Shown: piece after piece, positions 1 through 6,533 of the stretch
Position numbering within the stretch: position 1 is the first letter of the stretch
Layout: each line of letters opens with the position of its first letter
Assembly (NCBI GenBank): GCA_007133875.1
Contig: SLLW01000416.1
Coordinates: forward strand, 1 to 7,815
DNA length: 7,815 bases
Origin: Balneolales bacterium
Lineage (GTDB): Bacteria > Bacteroidota > Rhodothermia > Balneolales > Natronogracilivirgulaceae
Direction: 5' to 3'
Position numbers and translations under genes: made by a program
The notes under the pieces: generated by a model
What the model saw: the letters and a program-made list of their open reading frames with translations, nothing else
Databases searched by the model: none
Told to the model about the DNA's origin: nothing

Positions 1-263
1 GAAAAGAGCTGCGTTCAGCGGATTTCTTTAACAAATTGTTTTATGTGGAAGGCTCACTGGAGAGAGGCCCGCGTATTGAGGTAAATGGAAAATATTATGA
101 TCTGTACGCCCCGAATCCGGATCACCGCGAATATCTGAATCAGCTGGCTGAGGATGGGGAGGAGATCGGGTTTATCGGCAGACTTGGGACTTTCCGTGGA
201 AACTGGCAGTTTGTTATTGGCGACCGCACTTATATTAATCCGGCCCGGGATCCCCGTCCATAA
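1..263 (+). CDS. C-terminal end of an unrecognised protein (5' partial)
   Basis: The reading frame is open from the first complete codon (position 3, reading K-E-L-R-S-A-D-F-F-N-K-L) to the TAA at 261-263, so the true start lies upstream of the window. An internal TTG at 36 could in principle be a start, but nothing like a ribosome binding site precedes it and the coding-like sequence continues above it. About 87 residues are visible. I do not recognise the family. The end of the protein alternates hydrophobic and charged residues with glycines (IGFIGRLGTFRGNWQFVIGD), a pattern compatible with beta strands of a small barrel such as an OB-fold, but this is only a resemblance. There is no membrane segment, no cysteine and no obvious catalytic motif in the visible part. 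It is convergent with the GLUG protein gene at 538-2244. Confident that it is coding; function unknown. Confidence 0.7.
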   Translation, partial: KELRSADFFNKLFYVEGSLERGPRIEVNGKYYDLYAPNPDHREYLNQLAEDGEEIGFIGRLGTFRGNWQFVIGDRTYINPARDPRP

Positions 264-307
264 TCGAGATTAAGTGAAATAATCAAGCATATCGAAAAGC
301 AGGTGTG

Positions 308-375
308 TATGAGTGACTGCGGTCATGTAATCGATTATGAGTGTGATGCATCTGCATCTCCGTGAGATGATTACA
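308..375. repeat. Short direct and inverted repeats in the 264-537 gap
   Basis: This 274-base gap between convergent genes has no supported gene. It holds several short symmetries: TATGAGTG occurs twice (308-315 and 336-343), TGCATC is repeated in tandem (347-358), TGTAATC (326-332) is complementary to GATTACA (369-375), and CATCTC/GAGATG (355-360, 364-369) forms a small hairpin with a 3-base loop. The two stems could nest if one base pair is given up. Each element is short enough to arise by chance, so a role in mRNA 3'-end structure is only a guess. Confidence 0.3.
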
Positions 376-401
376 AGATTAACACGGTGTGGGCAGATTC
401 A

Positions 402-426
402 CCATACAATCCCTCGCTTTGTATGG
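402..426. terminator. Hairpin between convergent genes, possible bidirectional terminator
   Basis: CCATACAA (402-409) and TTGTATGG (419-426) form a perfect 8-bp stem around a 9-base loop. It lies 138 bases after the stop of the left-hand partial gene and 111 bases after the stop of the GLUG gene, so it could end transcripts from both sides. The stem is only half GC and no clear T-run follows on either strand, so it is not a canonical intrinsic terminator. Confidence 0.35.
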
Positions 427-537
427 ACACATAAATAATGGTTTGATTTGCCCAGAAAGCTGCAATGGAACGCATATGGGCATTTGATAATGTCGTTCCG
501 TATTTGCGAGCTCCACTGCGTAATTTTCATCCAAACC

Positions 538-2244
538 TCACTTCAAGAACATCATTTGCCTGGATGCCACATATCCCCCGGCTTCTATTCTGTATATAAA
601 CACCCCACTGGAATAACTGCCGGCATCAAATGTCACATCATGCAGACCGGCTGACCGGACCTCATTCACAAGTGTGACAACATGCTGACCGAGAAGGTTG
701 TAAACCGACAAGGTAACATGTGTCTGTTCCGGCACGGTGAAGCGAATTTGTGTGCCTGGATTGAAGGGATTCGGATAATTTTCATATAGATGATACGTAC
801 TCGCCACTTCATCGTTTTCTGTTCCGGTTCCCAAATCCGGCATTGGCGGCGGATTTTGCTGGTTGTCCTGGAGCCAGGGGTAGGTGCTGCCCTCCGTGAT
901 GGTCCATGTTCCGTCAAAATCCCAGGTGTCGAAGGAAGCTTGTTCCATCATCTGCACAGATGAATACCCGGCTATCCCATCTTCCGCTCCCATAAGTCCG
1001 ACTCCATTCAATTCGGGATTTATCCCGGTATTCCAGTACGAATTGGTAACACCCTCTTCCGAATTTGCTCCTGCAAATCCCCCGGAAAAGCTGCCCTCAC
1101 TCACTATGCCGGCTGCATAACCGTTTTCAATGGCTCCGTTGGTATTGTTTCCTGCAAAACCACCCAAAAAACCACTTTCACCCATGACATTCCCCGTGGC
1201 ATAGCTGTTCTGTATGACTCCTGTATTATTCCCGACCAGCCCGCCAGCCATACCGGAACCAACTACAATTACGTTTCCCGTGCCAAAACTGGCCATGATC
1301 TCACCCGAATTACCATTCCGACCCACCAGGCCGCCGGTTTCATCATTTCCTGTAGTTTCCCCTGATGAACTGCTGTTGGTGATGGTACCATTATTTCGCC
1401 CCACCAGGCCACCGGTGTCGGTCCCGTCTCCATATACATTACCCGATGCATAGGAACCGGTGACAGAAGCGACCGAATGATTCCTGCCTACAAGGCCACC
1501 AACACGGTTGTCACCTCCGGATACATCTCCTGTCGCATACGAATCCGTTATGGTTCCCTGATTATCCCCCACCAGGCCACCAATATCAATCCCGCCGCCT
1601 GTGACATTTCCTGTTGCATAACTTGCGGTGATATCACCACTCATCAATCCGGCCAGACCACCGACCCATGATTGTTCGCCTTCGACATTCACATCGGCAT
1701 GGCTGTCCGTGATCGCAGCTGAACTGGTCAGATTCCCAACAAGTCCGCCAATCGCCGGGGAAACACCCGAAAGATTTCCTGTCGCATACGAATCAGAAAT
1801 TTCTCCACGGCCGACTCCTGCGATACCACCAATACCGCCATCGCCGATAAATGCGATATCCTCCAGCCCGAGGTTACTGACCTTACTGTCTATCCCCAAA
1901 GATGCAAACAGACCTATCTGTGATTCCGGCCGGTTAATGGTCAATCCGGATATCGAATACCCATTTCCATCCAGTGTCCCTTCAAAAACACCCTGAATCG
2001 GCTGAAATCCCGCTCCATCATTCCATTCCGCAGTTCCTCCTGCTTCAATGTCACTTCCCAACTCATAATACGCGGTAATGTCATTGCCCATCTCCTGAAG
2101 CTGATCCACATCCATGATGGTGTAGGGATCTTCTTCTGTCCCGGATCCCTCGCCGGAAAATTGAGAAAGCGCCGGTGACAAACCCGCACTTGTCACTAAA
2201 AAAGTTACTGCGATCGATAATATTTGCAGCTTTTCCATTCCCAT
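538..2244 (-). CDS. Exported GLUG-repeat protein with T9SS type A sorting domain
   Basis: This 568-residue protein is probably secreted and displayed on or released from the cell surface. Residues 1-27 look like a Sec signal peptide (charged start, hydrophobic core about 8-20, likely cleavage ALS-Q at 27/28). Residues 33-135 resemble the lead-in usual before GLUG repeats (EEDPYTI, YYELGSDIEA, FEGTLDGNGYSISGLTI). Residues about 138-405 are ten repeats of the GGLVGxNxGxIxxSYATGNVxG type, expected to stack as a beta-solenoid. Residues about 425-460 are the usual post-repeat segment (WDFDGTWTITEGSTYPWL). After a proline-rich linker (465-470), residues about 486-568 form a type A sorting domain (LYENYPNPFNP, SVYNLLGQ, GVFIYRIEAGG). 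In this family that tail directs passage through the type IX system; its use here is inferred. The ATG at 2244 is preceded by GTGGGGT six bases away; a second ATG two codons later is possible. The ligand is unknown; such proteins are often called adhesins. It stands 306 bases downstream of the kinase gene and is probably transcribed alone. Confidence 0.9.
   Translation of the reverse strand: MGMEKLQILSIAVTFLVTSAGLSPALSQFSGEGSGTEEDPYTIMDVDQLQEMGNDITAYYELGSDIEAGGTAEWNDGAGFQPIQGVFEGTLDGNGYSISGLTINRPESQIGLFASLGIDSKVSNLGLEDIAFIGDGGIGGIAGVGRGEISDSYATGNLSGVSPAIGGLVGNLTSSAAITDSHADVNVEGEQSWVGGLAGLMSGDITASYATGNVTGGGIDIGGLVGDNQGTITDSYATGDVSGGDNRVGGLVGRNHSVASVTGSYASGNVYGDGTDTGGLVGRNNGTITNSSSSGETTGNDETGGLVGRNGNSGEIMASFGTGNVIVVGSGMAGGLVGNNTGVIQNSYATGNVMGESGFLGGFAGNNTNGAIENGYAAGIVSEGSFSGGFAGANSEEGVTNSYWNTGINPELNGVGLMGAEDGIAGYSSVQMMEQASFDTWDFDGTWTITEGSTYPWLQDNQQNPPPMPDLGTGTENDEVASTYHLYENYPNPFNPGTQIRFTVPEQTHVTLSVYNLLGQHVVTLVNEVRSAGLHDVTFDAGSYSSGVFIYRIEAGGYVASRQMMFLK
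1030..1833 (-). repeat. Ten tandem GLUG repeat units (about 27 codons each)
   Basis: The units begin near residues 138, 165, 194, 221, 248, 277, 303, 333, 360 and 387 of the protein. Most keep GG(L/I/F)(V/A)G, an N/G turn, then SYATGNV or a variant. Units 2 and 6 are the most degenerate (SHADVNV and SSSSGETTG), and unit 10 ends in SYWNTG, the usual closing variant. The DNA has diverged far more than the protein: the longest identical stretches I saw are 18 bases (TCCTGTCGCATACGAATC at 1528-1545 and 1777-1794) and 15 bases (1399-1413 and 1567-1581). The array is therefore old and not a fresh duplication. Confidence 0.85.
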
Positions 2245-2333
2245 AATTGCACCCCACTTGTGTCGTTTTTGGATTCACGTTACCTGAGGCAAACATATCC
2301 GGCGGTCAGGTGCAAGATGGGCTCACCACTATC

Positions 2334-2362
2334 AACCTATCACATAAATTCAGCAATATCAA
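2334..2362 (-). promoter_or_regulatory. Weak candidate promoter for the GLUG gene
   Basis: On the minus strand TTGATA (2362-2357) is followed after 17 bases by TAGGTT (2339-2334), about 90 bases before the ATG at 2244. The -35 box is good but the -10 box is poor by the E. coli consensus. The same stretch, TAGGTTGA, loosely resembles the TAnnTTTG -7 box of Bacteroidota, which may be the better standard for this organism. This is one of several possible readings of an AT-rich region. Confidence 0.22.
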
Positions 2363-2403
2363 TTTTTTATATGCAATAACATGAGAGTGGCAACAACAGG
2401 AGT

Positions 2404-2431
2404 CCCGAGATATTCGGGCTGTTTCCGCCCG
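2404..2431. other. Overlapping short GC-rich hairpins downstream of the kinase
   Basis: CCCGA (2404-2408) pairs with TCGGG (2414-2418), while CGGGC (2415-2419) pairs with GCCCG (2427-2431). The two 5-bp stems share bases, so only one can form at a time. They lie about 120 bases past the kinase stop on the minus strand and could mark its 3' end, but no T-run follows, and stems this short may be chance. Confidence 0.25.
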
Positions 2432-2550
2432 TGAAAAGCCTGATCAAACCTGATAAAAATGGCAGACTTTTGCAGGAATCCATGATGTTCAGGCGGTTTC
2501 CCGGAGCGTGATATTTTCAAGGCAATGACCAGAACCAATACGTGTCCATG

Positions 2551-5500
2551 TCACACCAACCGGAACGAAAGGCGGATCCACGTTCCATGATCATTGCCCA
2601 TCTGCAGTTCTCCCTTCAGCTGCTTGCTCAGTCCCCTGATGAGGTTCGTTCCGAGGCTCACATCATCCGTATCACCAGAAAGCAGCTCATCCGGCAGCCC
2701 GACTCCGTCATCCTTGATGTACAGCACGCAATCATCACCATCCATGGATAGTGTGATGTGAATATTCCCCTTATCCCGTCCCGCAAAAGCGTGCTTGTAA
2801 CAGTTGGTGATTACTTCGTTTGCAAACAGCCCGCAAGGTACCGCCTGGGTGATCTCAAGGTAAATCTCATCGGCATGAACCTCCGACTGAACCGCGGTCC
2901 CGGCATCCTCGTAGTGATTTTCTATGTGTACCGCGAGTTCGCTCAGATAGGAGCCAAATTCAACCTCAGCAAAGGTATCGGTCTGATACAGTTTTTCATG
3001 GATCATCGCCATGGATTTGATCCGGTTTTCGCTCTCATTCAGCAGAGCGACAATGGCGGGGTCGGATTGTTCCTGCGCTTTCAGTGACAACAGGCTTGAA
3101 ATCACCGCCATGTTGTTTTTTACCCGGTGGTGAATCTCGGATAACAGCACATTTTTCTCCTTGAGCGATTTCCGGATGGCCTCTTTGGACACTTTCGCCT
3201 CACTGATATCCTGGGCAAACGAAATCACCTGCGTCACCCTGCCATTGTTGTCATAGAGTGGAGAAGCCGACATGCTGATATGGATCCGGGATCCGTTCTT
3301 CCGTTTCCGTTCCAGCTCAACGTCGGTCAGCTGCTGACCGGACAGCACACGGTCCAGCAGATCGTAGTGCTGCTCCTGCTGATTATCCGGCACATCCGGG
3401 GCCGGCTTTCCAATTACCTCATTCCGTTTCCATCCGAACGTCAACTCCGCTGCTCTGTTCCAGAGGGTTATCCGCCCGTCGGTGTCGGTCACCGTAATTA
3501 CCATCGGCGAGCTTTCAATCAGAGCTTCCAGCTGCTGGTTGTTTCGCTTCATGATCGACTCCGACTTCTTATATTCGGTCAGGTCGTACATGGTACCGTA
3601 AATTTGCGGTGACCCACCGTTCGAAGAATCGAGCATCAGACAGTTCCACTCCAGCCAGCGCACGCCGCCTTTTTGGGTAATAAGACGGAATTCCCTGCGG
3701 ATGTTCTTCGTTTTACCCCTGACAAGTCCGGTCAAAGCCTGGTTCGCCTCCTCCCGGTCATCCGGATGGAGATAATCGAAGATACTATGATTTATACAGT
3801 TGGAATGTTCGTAGTGTAGAACTTCACTCCATGCCGGATTCAGATACCGGATAATCCCTTCGCTATCGGTATGAAAGACCACTTCACGGATTGTGCTGAC
3901 CAGTGTCCGGTACCGGTCTTTGCTCTCCACAAGTGACTCCTGCACTTTCGTTTTCTGGATGAAATGTCCCAGGGCACTGGCAATGGTTTTAAGGACCTGG
4001 GTGATATCATTCGACCATTTATCATCATTGGAGCAGTTATCAAATCCCATAACACCCCAAAAATCGTCACCCACATAAACAGGAGCCAGCATGATGACTC
4101 TCGTTTTCTGATCTTTCAACCATTTTTGTGTGGATCCATCGAGTTCGTTGGTGGCCAGTTGTCCAACTTTGCCCTTTTCAAGTTTTTCGAATACATCCGG
4201 AACGCGATCTTTCCATTTAATGCCGAGCGTTGCTTTGGTGTTCAAAACTTTAAGGGAGTCATGCTTAACCCACTCGTATTCCATGTTGCTGATGATTTTT
4301 TCACCATGCTGGTAATTTCGATAGACATATACCCGGTCGATATTTCCGGCCATGCCCATGATTTTCAGCATTTCCCTGATCGCTTCATCATAGCCGGGAG
4401 TTAACAGCAGCTGATAGATCGACTGTGCCATACCGCGGAGAATGGCTGTCAGGTAGTGCATCTCCTGATTGGTTTGCCGGTACAGCGTATAATCCTGGTA
4501 ACTGCCTTCATAACAAACCAGCTTCCCTTTCTCATCTTTCACTGACCGGGCATTGGTCAGCAGCCATATTTTTTTCTGATCTTTCTGATAAGCCCGAAAC
4601 ATGAAATTGGAAACGAATCCGGTCTCATACATCCCTTTTTTGAAATCATCTTTTCTTTCGGGATCCACGAACTTCCGTGTAAAATTGCCGAATTCACTAT
4701 ACAAATCCTCCACCGAATCGTATCCCAAAATGCGCGCAAGTGCCGGATTGGCCCAGAGCAGACGCCCATCCGGATTTGTCCGGGCGACACCGATACCGGC
4801 CTGTTCGAACATTTCCTGATACCTCTTGCGGGAATGGTAGAGTGATCGTTCGTGTGCTTTTAAGCTCTTTTCCACTTCATACCCGGAATAACCGATAAAC
4901 AGAAAACCGATCAGGACAATCCCCCCCAGCACCCACCGAATTATTTTGCCAATTCGTTGCTCATACTGCACCAGCCCTGCCTGAAAAATTTCGCTCTGTT
5001 CCTGAATTTCCTGGTTCAGTGCCTGGAGTTCCGCGATATAATTCCTGACAGCCTGCTGTGTCATCGTTCCATGCACATGATCCCGAAGCAGCCTGCGGGA
5101 AAAGTCGAACATCCGGTAATGATACGCTATGGCATACTCCCACGAATCCGCATCATTATATTTGAACGGTAAATACCGGCTATAGATGCTAATACGATTC
5201 ATCCGGGATACCTGGTTCATATCAAATCCAACCTGCATAAATGCATCCGATATAGTTTCATGCACCTCTCCGTCACGTTCCTCTTCATTCACAGCTTTTG
5301 CCAAATCTACCAATGGAGAGGAAGTACTTCGGAATTTCTGCAGATCACGAACCTGTCCTGAGTAGGCATAGTTACTCAGATGCATCGATGCCTCGGCCTG
5401 GATGCGGTTTATTTTGTTGTTCATCTCAAGCAGCATCCGGCAGGATTTCTGTATATCCATCCCTGCCAGATAAACGGCAATGGGTACAAGAACCAGCCCC

Positions 5501-5553
5501 AATGCTGCGTATAACAGGTATCTGTAAAAGACAATTTCCTTTGCAGGCTTCAA
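2551..5553 (-). CDS. Membrane sensor histidine kinase, PAS-GAF-PAS-PAS-HisKA_2-HATPase
   Basis: This 1000-residue protein is a two-component sensor that should autophosphorylate on histidine and pass phosphate to a response regulator. In order: TM1 (about 8-30), a helical extracytoplasmic sensor region (31-203, resembling a four-helix bundle, family not assigned), TM2 (about 205-223), PAS (about 242-360), GAF (about 380-535, with APVYVGDDFWGVMGFD), PAS (543-663), PAS (670-788), a HisKA_2 dimerisation domain (about 800-880) and a HATPase (about 895-1000). The H-box is EIHHRVKNN, with His809 the likely phosphoacceptor. ATP-site motifs are intact: N-box ANEVITNCYKHAF (911-923), G1 DDGVGLP (948-954) and G2 SLGTNL (966-971). 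There is no receiver domain and no response regulator gene in the window, so the partner is elsewhere. The start is TTG: an in-frame TAA lies only 12 bases above it, and the first ATG (residue 32) would remove TM1. No clear ribosome binding site precedes it. The stimulus cannot be read from sequence. Confidence 0.93.
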   Translation of the reverse strand: MKPAKEIVFYRYLLYAALGLVLVPIAVYLAGMDIQKSCRMLLEMNNKINRIQAEASMHLSNYAYSGQVRDLQKFRSTSSPLVDLAKAVNEEERDGEVHETISDAFMQVGFDMNQVSRMNRISIYSRYLPFKYNDADSWEYAIAYHYRMFDFSRRLLRDHVHGTMTQQAVRNYIAELQALNQEIQEQSEIFQAGLVQYEQRIGKIIRWVLGGIVLIGFLFIGYSGYEVEKSLKAHERSLYHSRKRYQEMFEQAGIGVARTNPDGRLLWANPALARILGYDSVEDLYSEFGNFTRKFVDPERKDDFKKGMYETGFVSNFMFRAYQKDQKKIWLLTNARSVKDEKGKLVCYEGSYQDYTLYRQTNQEMHYLTAILRGMAQSIYQLLLTPGYDEAIREMLKIMGMAGNIDRVYVYRNYQHGEKIISNMEYEWVKHDSLKVLNTKATLGIKWKDRVPDVFEKLEKGKVGQLATNELDGSTQKWLKDQKTRVIMLAPVYVGDDFWGVMGFDNCSNDDKWSNDITQVLKTIASALGHFIQKTKVQESLVESKDRYRTLVSTIREVVFHTDSEGIIRYLNPAWSEVLHYEHSNCINHSIFDYLHPDDREEANQALTGLVRGKTKNIRREFRLITQKGGVRWLEWNCLMLDSSNGGSPQIYGTMYDLTEYKKSESIMKRNNQQLEALIESSPMVITVTDTDGRITLWNRAAELTFGWKRNEVIGKPAPDVPDNQQEQHYDLLDRVLSGQQLTDVELERKRKNGSRIHISMSASPLYDNNGRVTQVISFAQDISEAKVSKEAIRKSLKEKNVLLSEIHHRVKNNMAVISSLLSLKAQEQSDPAIVALLNESENRIKSMAMIHEKLYQTDTFAEVEFGSYLSELAVHIENHYEDAGTAVQSEVHADEIYLEITQAVPCGLFANEVITNCYKHAFAGRDKGNIHITLSMDGDDCVLYIKDDGVGLPDELLSGDTDDVSLGTNLIRGLSKQLKGELQMGNDHGTWIRLSFRLV

Positions 5554-5577
5554 AACAGCTTGTTATATCGATGATTT

Positions 5578-5583
5578 ATTATA
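5578..5583 (-). promoter_or_regulatory. Candidate -10 box for the kinase gene
   Basis: The minus strand reads TATAAT exactly, ending 24 bases before the TTG start at 5553. A start of transcription near 5571 would leave a leader of fewer than 20 bases, which fits the lack of a visible ribosome binding site. No good -35 box lies at 17 bases; TTGCAG lies upstream at a 22-base spacing, which is too far. An activator or a different sigma factor could account for this, or the box may be chance in AT-rich DNA. Confidence 0.35.
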
Positions 5584-5713
5584 GTACTCACTCTCTTTTT
5601 ATCGACTGCAATTGTTATTTCCATAGGTCAGAAGTTGCAATTTTTTTAATCATTTCGGGGTTATCGTGGCGACCCCATATTGAATGTTTACATGGTTAAT
5701 GACATATTATGAC

Positions 5714-5759
5714 ACCGGTCCGGTATCCATGGTGATGAATATGTTATAACGCACCATGG
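5714..5759. promoter_or_regulatory. Dyad symmetries, candidate operator in the divergent region
   Basis: Three perfect symmetries cluster between the kinase and PfpI-like genes. ACCGG-T-CCGGT (5714-5724) is an 11-base palindrome. CCATGGTG (5727-5734) and CACCATGG (5752-5759) are 8-base inverted repeats 17 bases apart. Between them GTTATAAC (5743-5750) is an 8-base palindrome. They lie 92-137 bases before the ATG of the PfpI-like gene and about 130 bases or more upstream of the kinase -10 box. Paired inverted half-sites of this size are typical of dimeric regulators, but no regulator gene is nearby, and the arms could also form an RNA hairpin. Confidence 0.4.
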
Positions 5760-5793
5760 CGAAACTATTTAAAAATCCGGAGCTGGTTTACCA

Positions 5794-5822
5794 TTCAAAT
5801 CTTCTATTTAACAGAGTATTAA
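5794..5822 (+). promoter_or_regulatory. Candidate promoter for the PfpI-like gene
   Basis: TTCAAA (5794-5799) and TATTAA (5817-5822) are separated by 17 bases, each matching four of six consensus positions. Transcription would start near 5829, about 22 bases before the ATG, leaving room for the GGAGG ribosome binding site at 5842-5846. The dyads at 5714-5759 would then sit just upstream of the -35 box, an activator-like position. Confidence 0.3.
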
Positions 5823-5841
5823 CTTCCCCACGATCAATACC

Positions 5842-5846
5842 GGAGG
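5842..5846 (+). promoter_or_regulatory. Ribosome binding site of the PfpI-like gene
   Basis: GGAGG followed by TATT and ATG. It is the strongest Shine-Dalgarno match in front of any start in the window. It fixes the start at 5851, which is also the start that gives the complete lipoprotein signal peptide. Confidence 0.75.
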
Positions 5847-5850
5847 TATT

Positions 5851-6474
5851 ATGAAAACTTCAGTTCTCATCCGTTTCCCGATATTTTCACTGATGCTTTT
5901 ATTATTTATGTCAGGCTGTAATCAACAACGGGCCGAGCCATCCGGAGAACCTGCTCCTCTTCAGGGCAAACAGGTCGCATTTCTCATAGCCGAAGGTTTT
6001 CACGATGCCGAAACCTTGTTTCCTATGGCCTATCTTATCAATCACGGTGCCAATGTAACCGTAATCGGTATTGAACCGGGCACCTATACCGCTTACAACA
6101 GCGATGTCAATGTGCGGGTAGAGAAGGCTGTTGCCGAATTGTCGCCTGATCAGTTTGATGCTCTCGTCATTCCCGGTGGCGGCTCACCGGCCAACCTGAG
6201 AGAAGATGATGGTGTGGTTTCTTTTGTCCGGGCATTTGTTGATGCGGACAAACCGACTGCCGCCATTTGCCACGGCCCTCAGGTGCTGGTTACTGCCGGC
6301 ATTTTGGATGGACGTACCATCACCGGATTTGAAGCTATTGAAGAGGAAATCACCGGTGCCGGGGCCACATTTGAGGATGTTGAGGTACAGGTTGACGGCA
6401 ATCTTATCACTTCCCGAATACCAGAAGACCTTGCTGTATTCACCCTTCAGATCGCCCGGTCACTGATGGACTAA
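5851..6474 (+). CDS. DJ-1/PfpI-family protein, predicted lipoprotein
   Basis: This 207-residue protein has a PfpI-like domain (about 40-206) behind a lipoprotein signal. Residues 1-22 have a charged start, a hydrophobic core (11-20) and a lipobox-like MSG before Cys23, followed by a polar linker (24-39), so it should be lipid-anchored outside the cytoplasm. The nucleophile elbow is AICHGPQ, with Cys140 and His141. The family's PGGxxPxxLR signature appears as IPGGGSPANLR (107-117), and the C-terminal SRIPEDL (188-194) also matches. PfpI/DJ-1 members include deglycases, chaperones, and claimed peptidases; the activity here is unknown. One oddity is that the usual FED(V)E motif near the start reads FHDAE (50-54), so the glutamate that normally contacts the cysteine appears to be histidine. 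Most relatives are cytoplasmic, so export is also unusual. The gene diverges from the kinase gene, and its 3' end converges on the esterase-like gene with a shared hairpin between them. Confidence 0.9.
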   Translation: MKTSVLIRFPIFSLMLLLFMSGCNQQRAEPSGEPAPLQGKQVAFLIAEGFHDAETLFPMAYLINHGANVTVIGIEPGTYTAYNSDVNVRVEKAVAELSPDQFDALVIPGGGSPANLREDDGVVSFVRAFVDADKPTAAICHGPQVLVTAGILDGRTITGFEAIEEEITGAGATFEDVEVQVDGNLITSRIPEDLAVFTLQIARSLMD

Positions 6475-6494
6475 TCGCCGCTGTTCTCTTTGCA

Positions 6495-6524
6495 AACCCT
6501 GTGGGAATCATTTTCCACAGGGTT
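6495..6524. terminator. Strong hairpin shared by convergent genes, likely bidirectional terminator
   Basis: AACCCTGTGGGAA (6495-6507) pairs with TTTCCACAGGGTT (6512-6524): 13 pairs including one G-T wobble, closed by a 4-base TCAT loop. It begins 20 bases after the PfpI-like stop and ends 9 bases before the esterase-like stop (read from the other strand). Position and strength fit termination from both sides. There is no clear T-run on either strand, so it may act by blocking exonucleases or slowing polymerase. Confidence 0.6.
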
Positions 6525-6533
6525 GGGATTTCC

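Larger units (their letters stand above)
2245..2550. other. Gap between kinase and GLUG genes, no gene seen
   Basis: These 306 bases separate two genes on the minus strand. I see no coding frame with a credible start. The part nearest the GLUG gene (about 2330-2375) is AT-rich and may hold its promoter. The part nearest the kinase holds GC-rich short hairpins (2404-2431) and a short direct repeat, CCTGAT, at about 2439-2454. The gap length argues for separate transcription of the two genes. Confidence 0.5.

Noticed and set aside
448..654. Small 68-codon plus-strand frame at the 3' end of the GLUG gene
   Set aside because: It begins at TTG without a ribosome binding site and mostly lies antisense to the sorting domain.
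1030..1833. Regular repeats considered as a CRISPR array
   Set aside because: The period is about 81 bases, the repeats are in frame and encode GLUG units, and the DNA is not conserved between units.
1628..1996. Proline-rich 122-codon plus-strand frame opposite the GLUG repeats
   Set aside because: The Pro richness is the complement of the Gly-rich GLUG codons, so it is a shadow.
3964..4404. A 146-codon plus-strand frame inside the kinase gene
   Set aside because: It lies antisense to the well-supported GAF domain and has no recognisable motif.
538..5553. Kinase and GLUG genes as one operon
   Set aside because: They share a strand but are 306 bases apart with a possible promoter and hairpins between them.
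5657..5676. Inverted repeat GGGGT/ACCCC as a terminator
   Set aside because: The stem is only 5 pairs with a 10-base loop, the T-run lies on the wrong side, and it is upstream of both divergent genes.
5298..5699. A 133-codon frame on the plus strand overlapping the kinase start
   Set aside because: It is antisense to clear kinase coding sequence (TM1 and sensor), has no family resemblance or ribosome binding site, and its composition mirrors the opposite strand.
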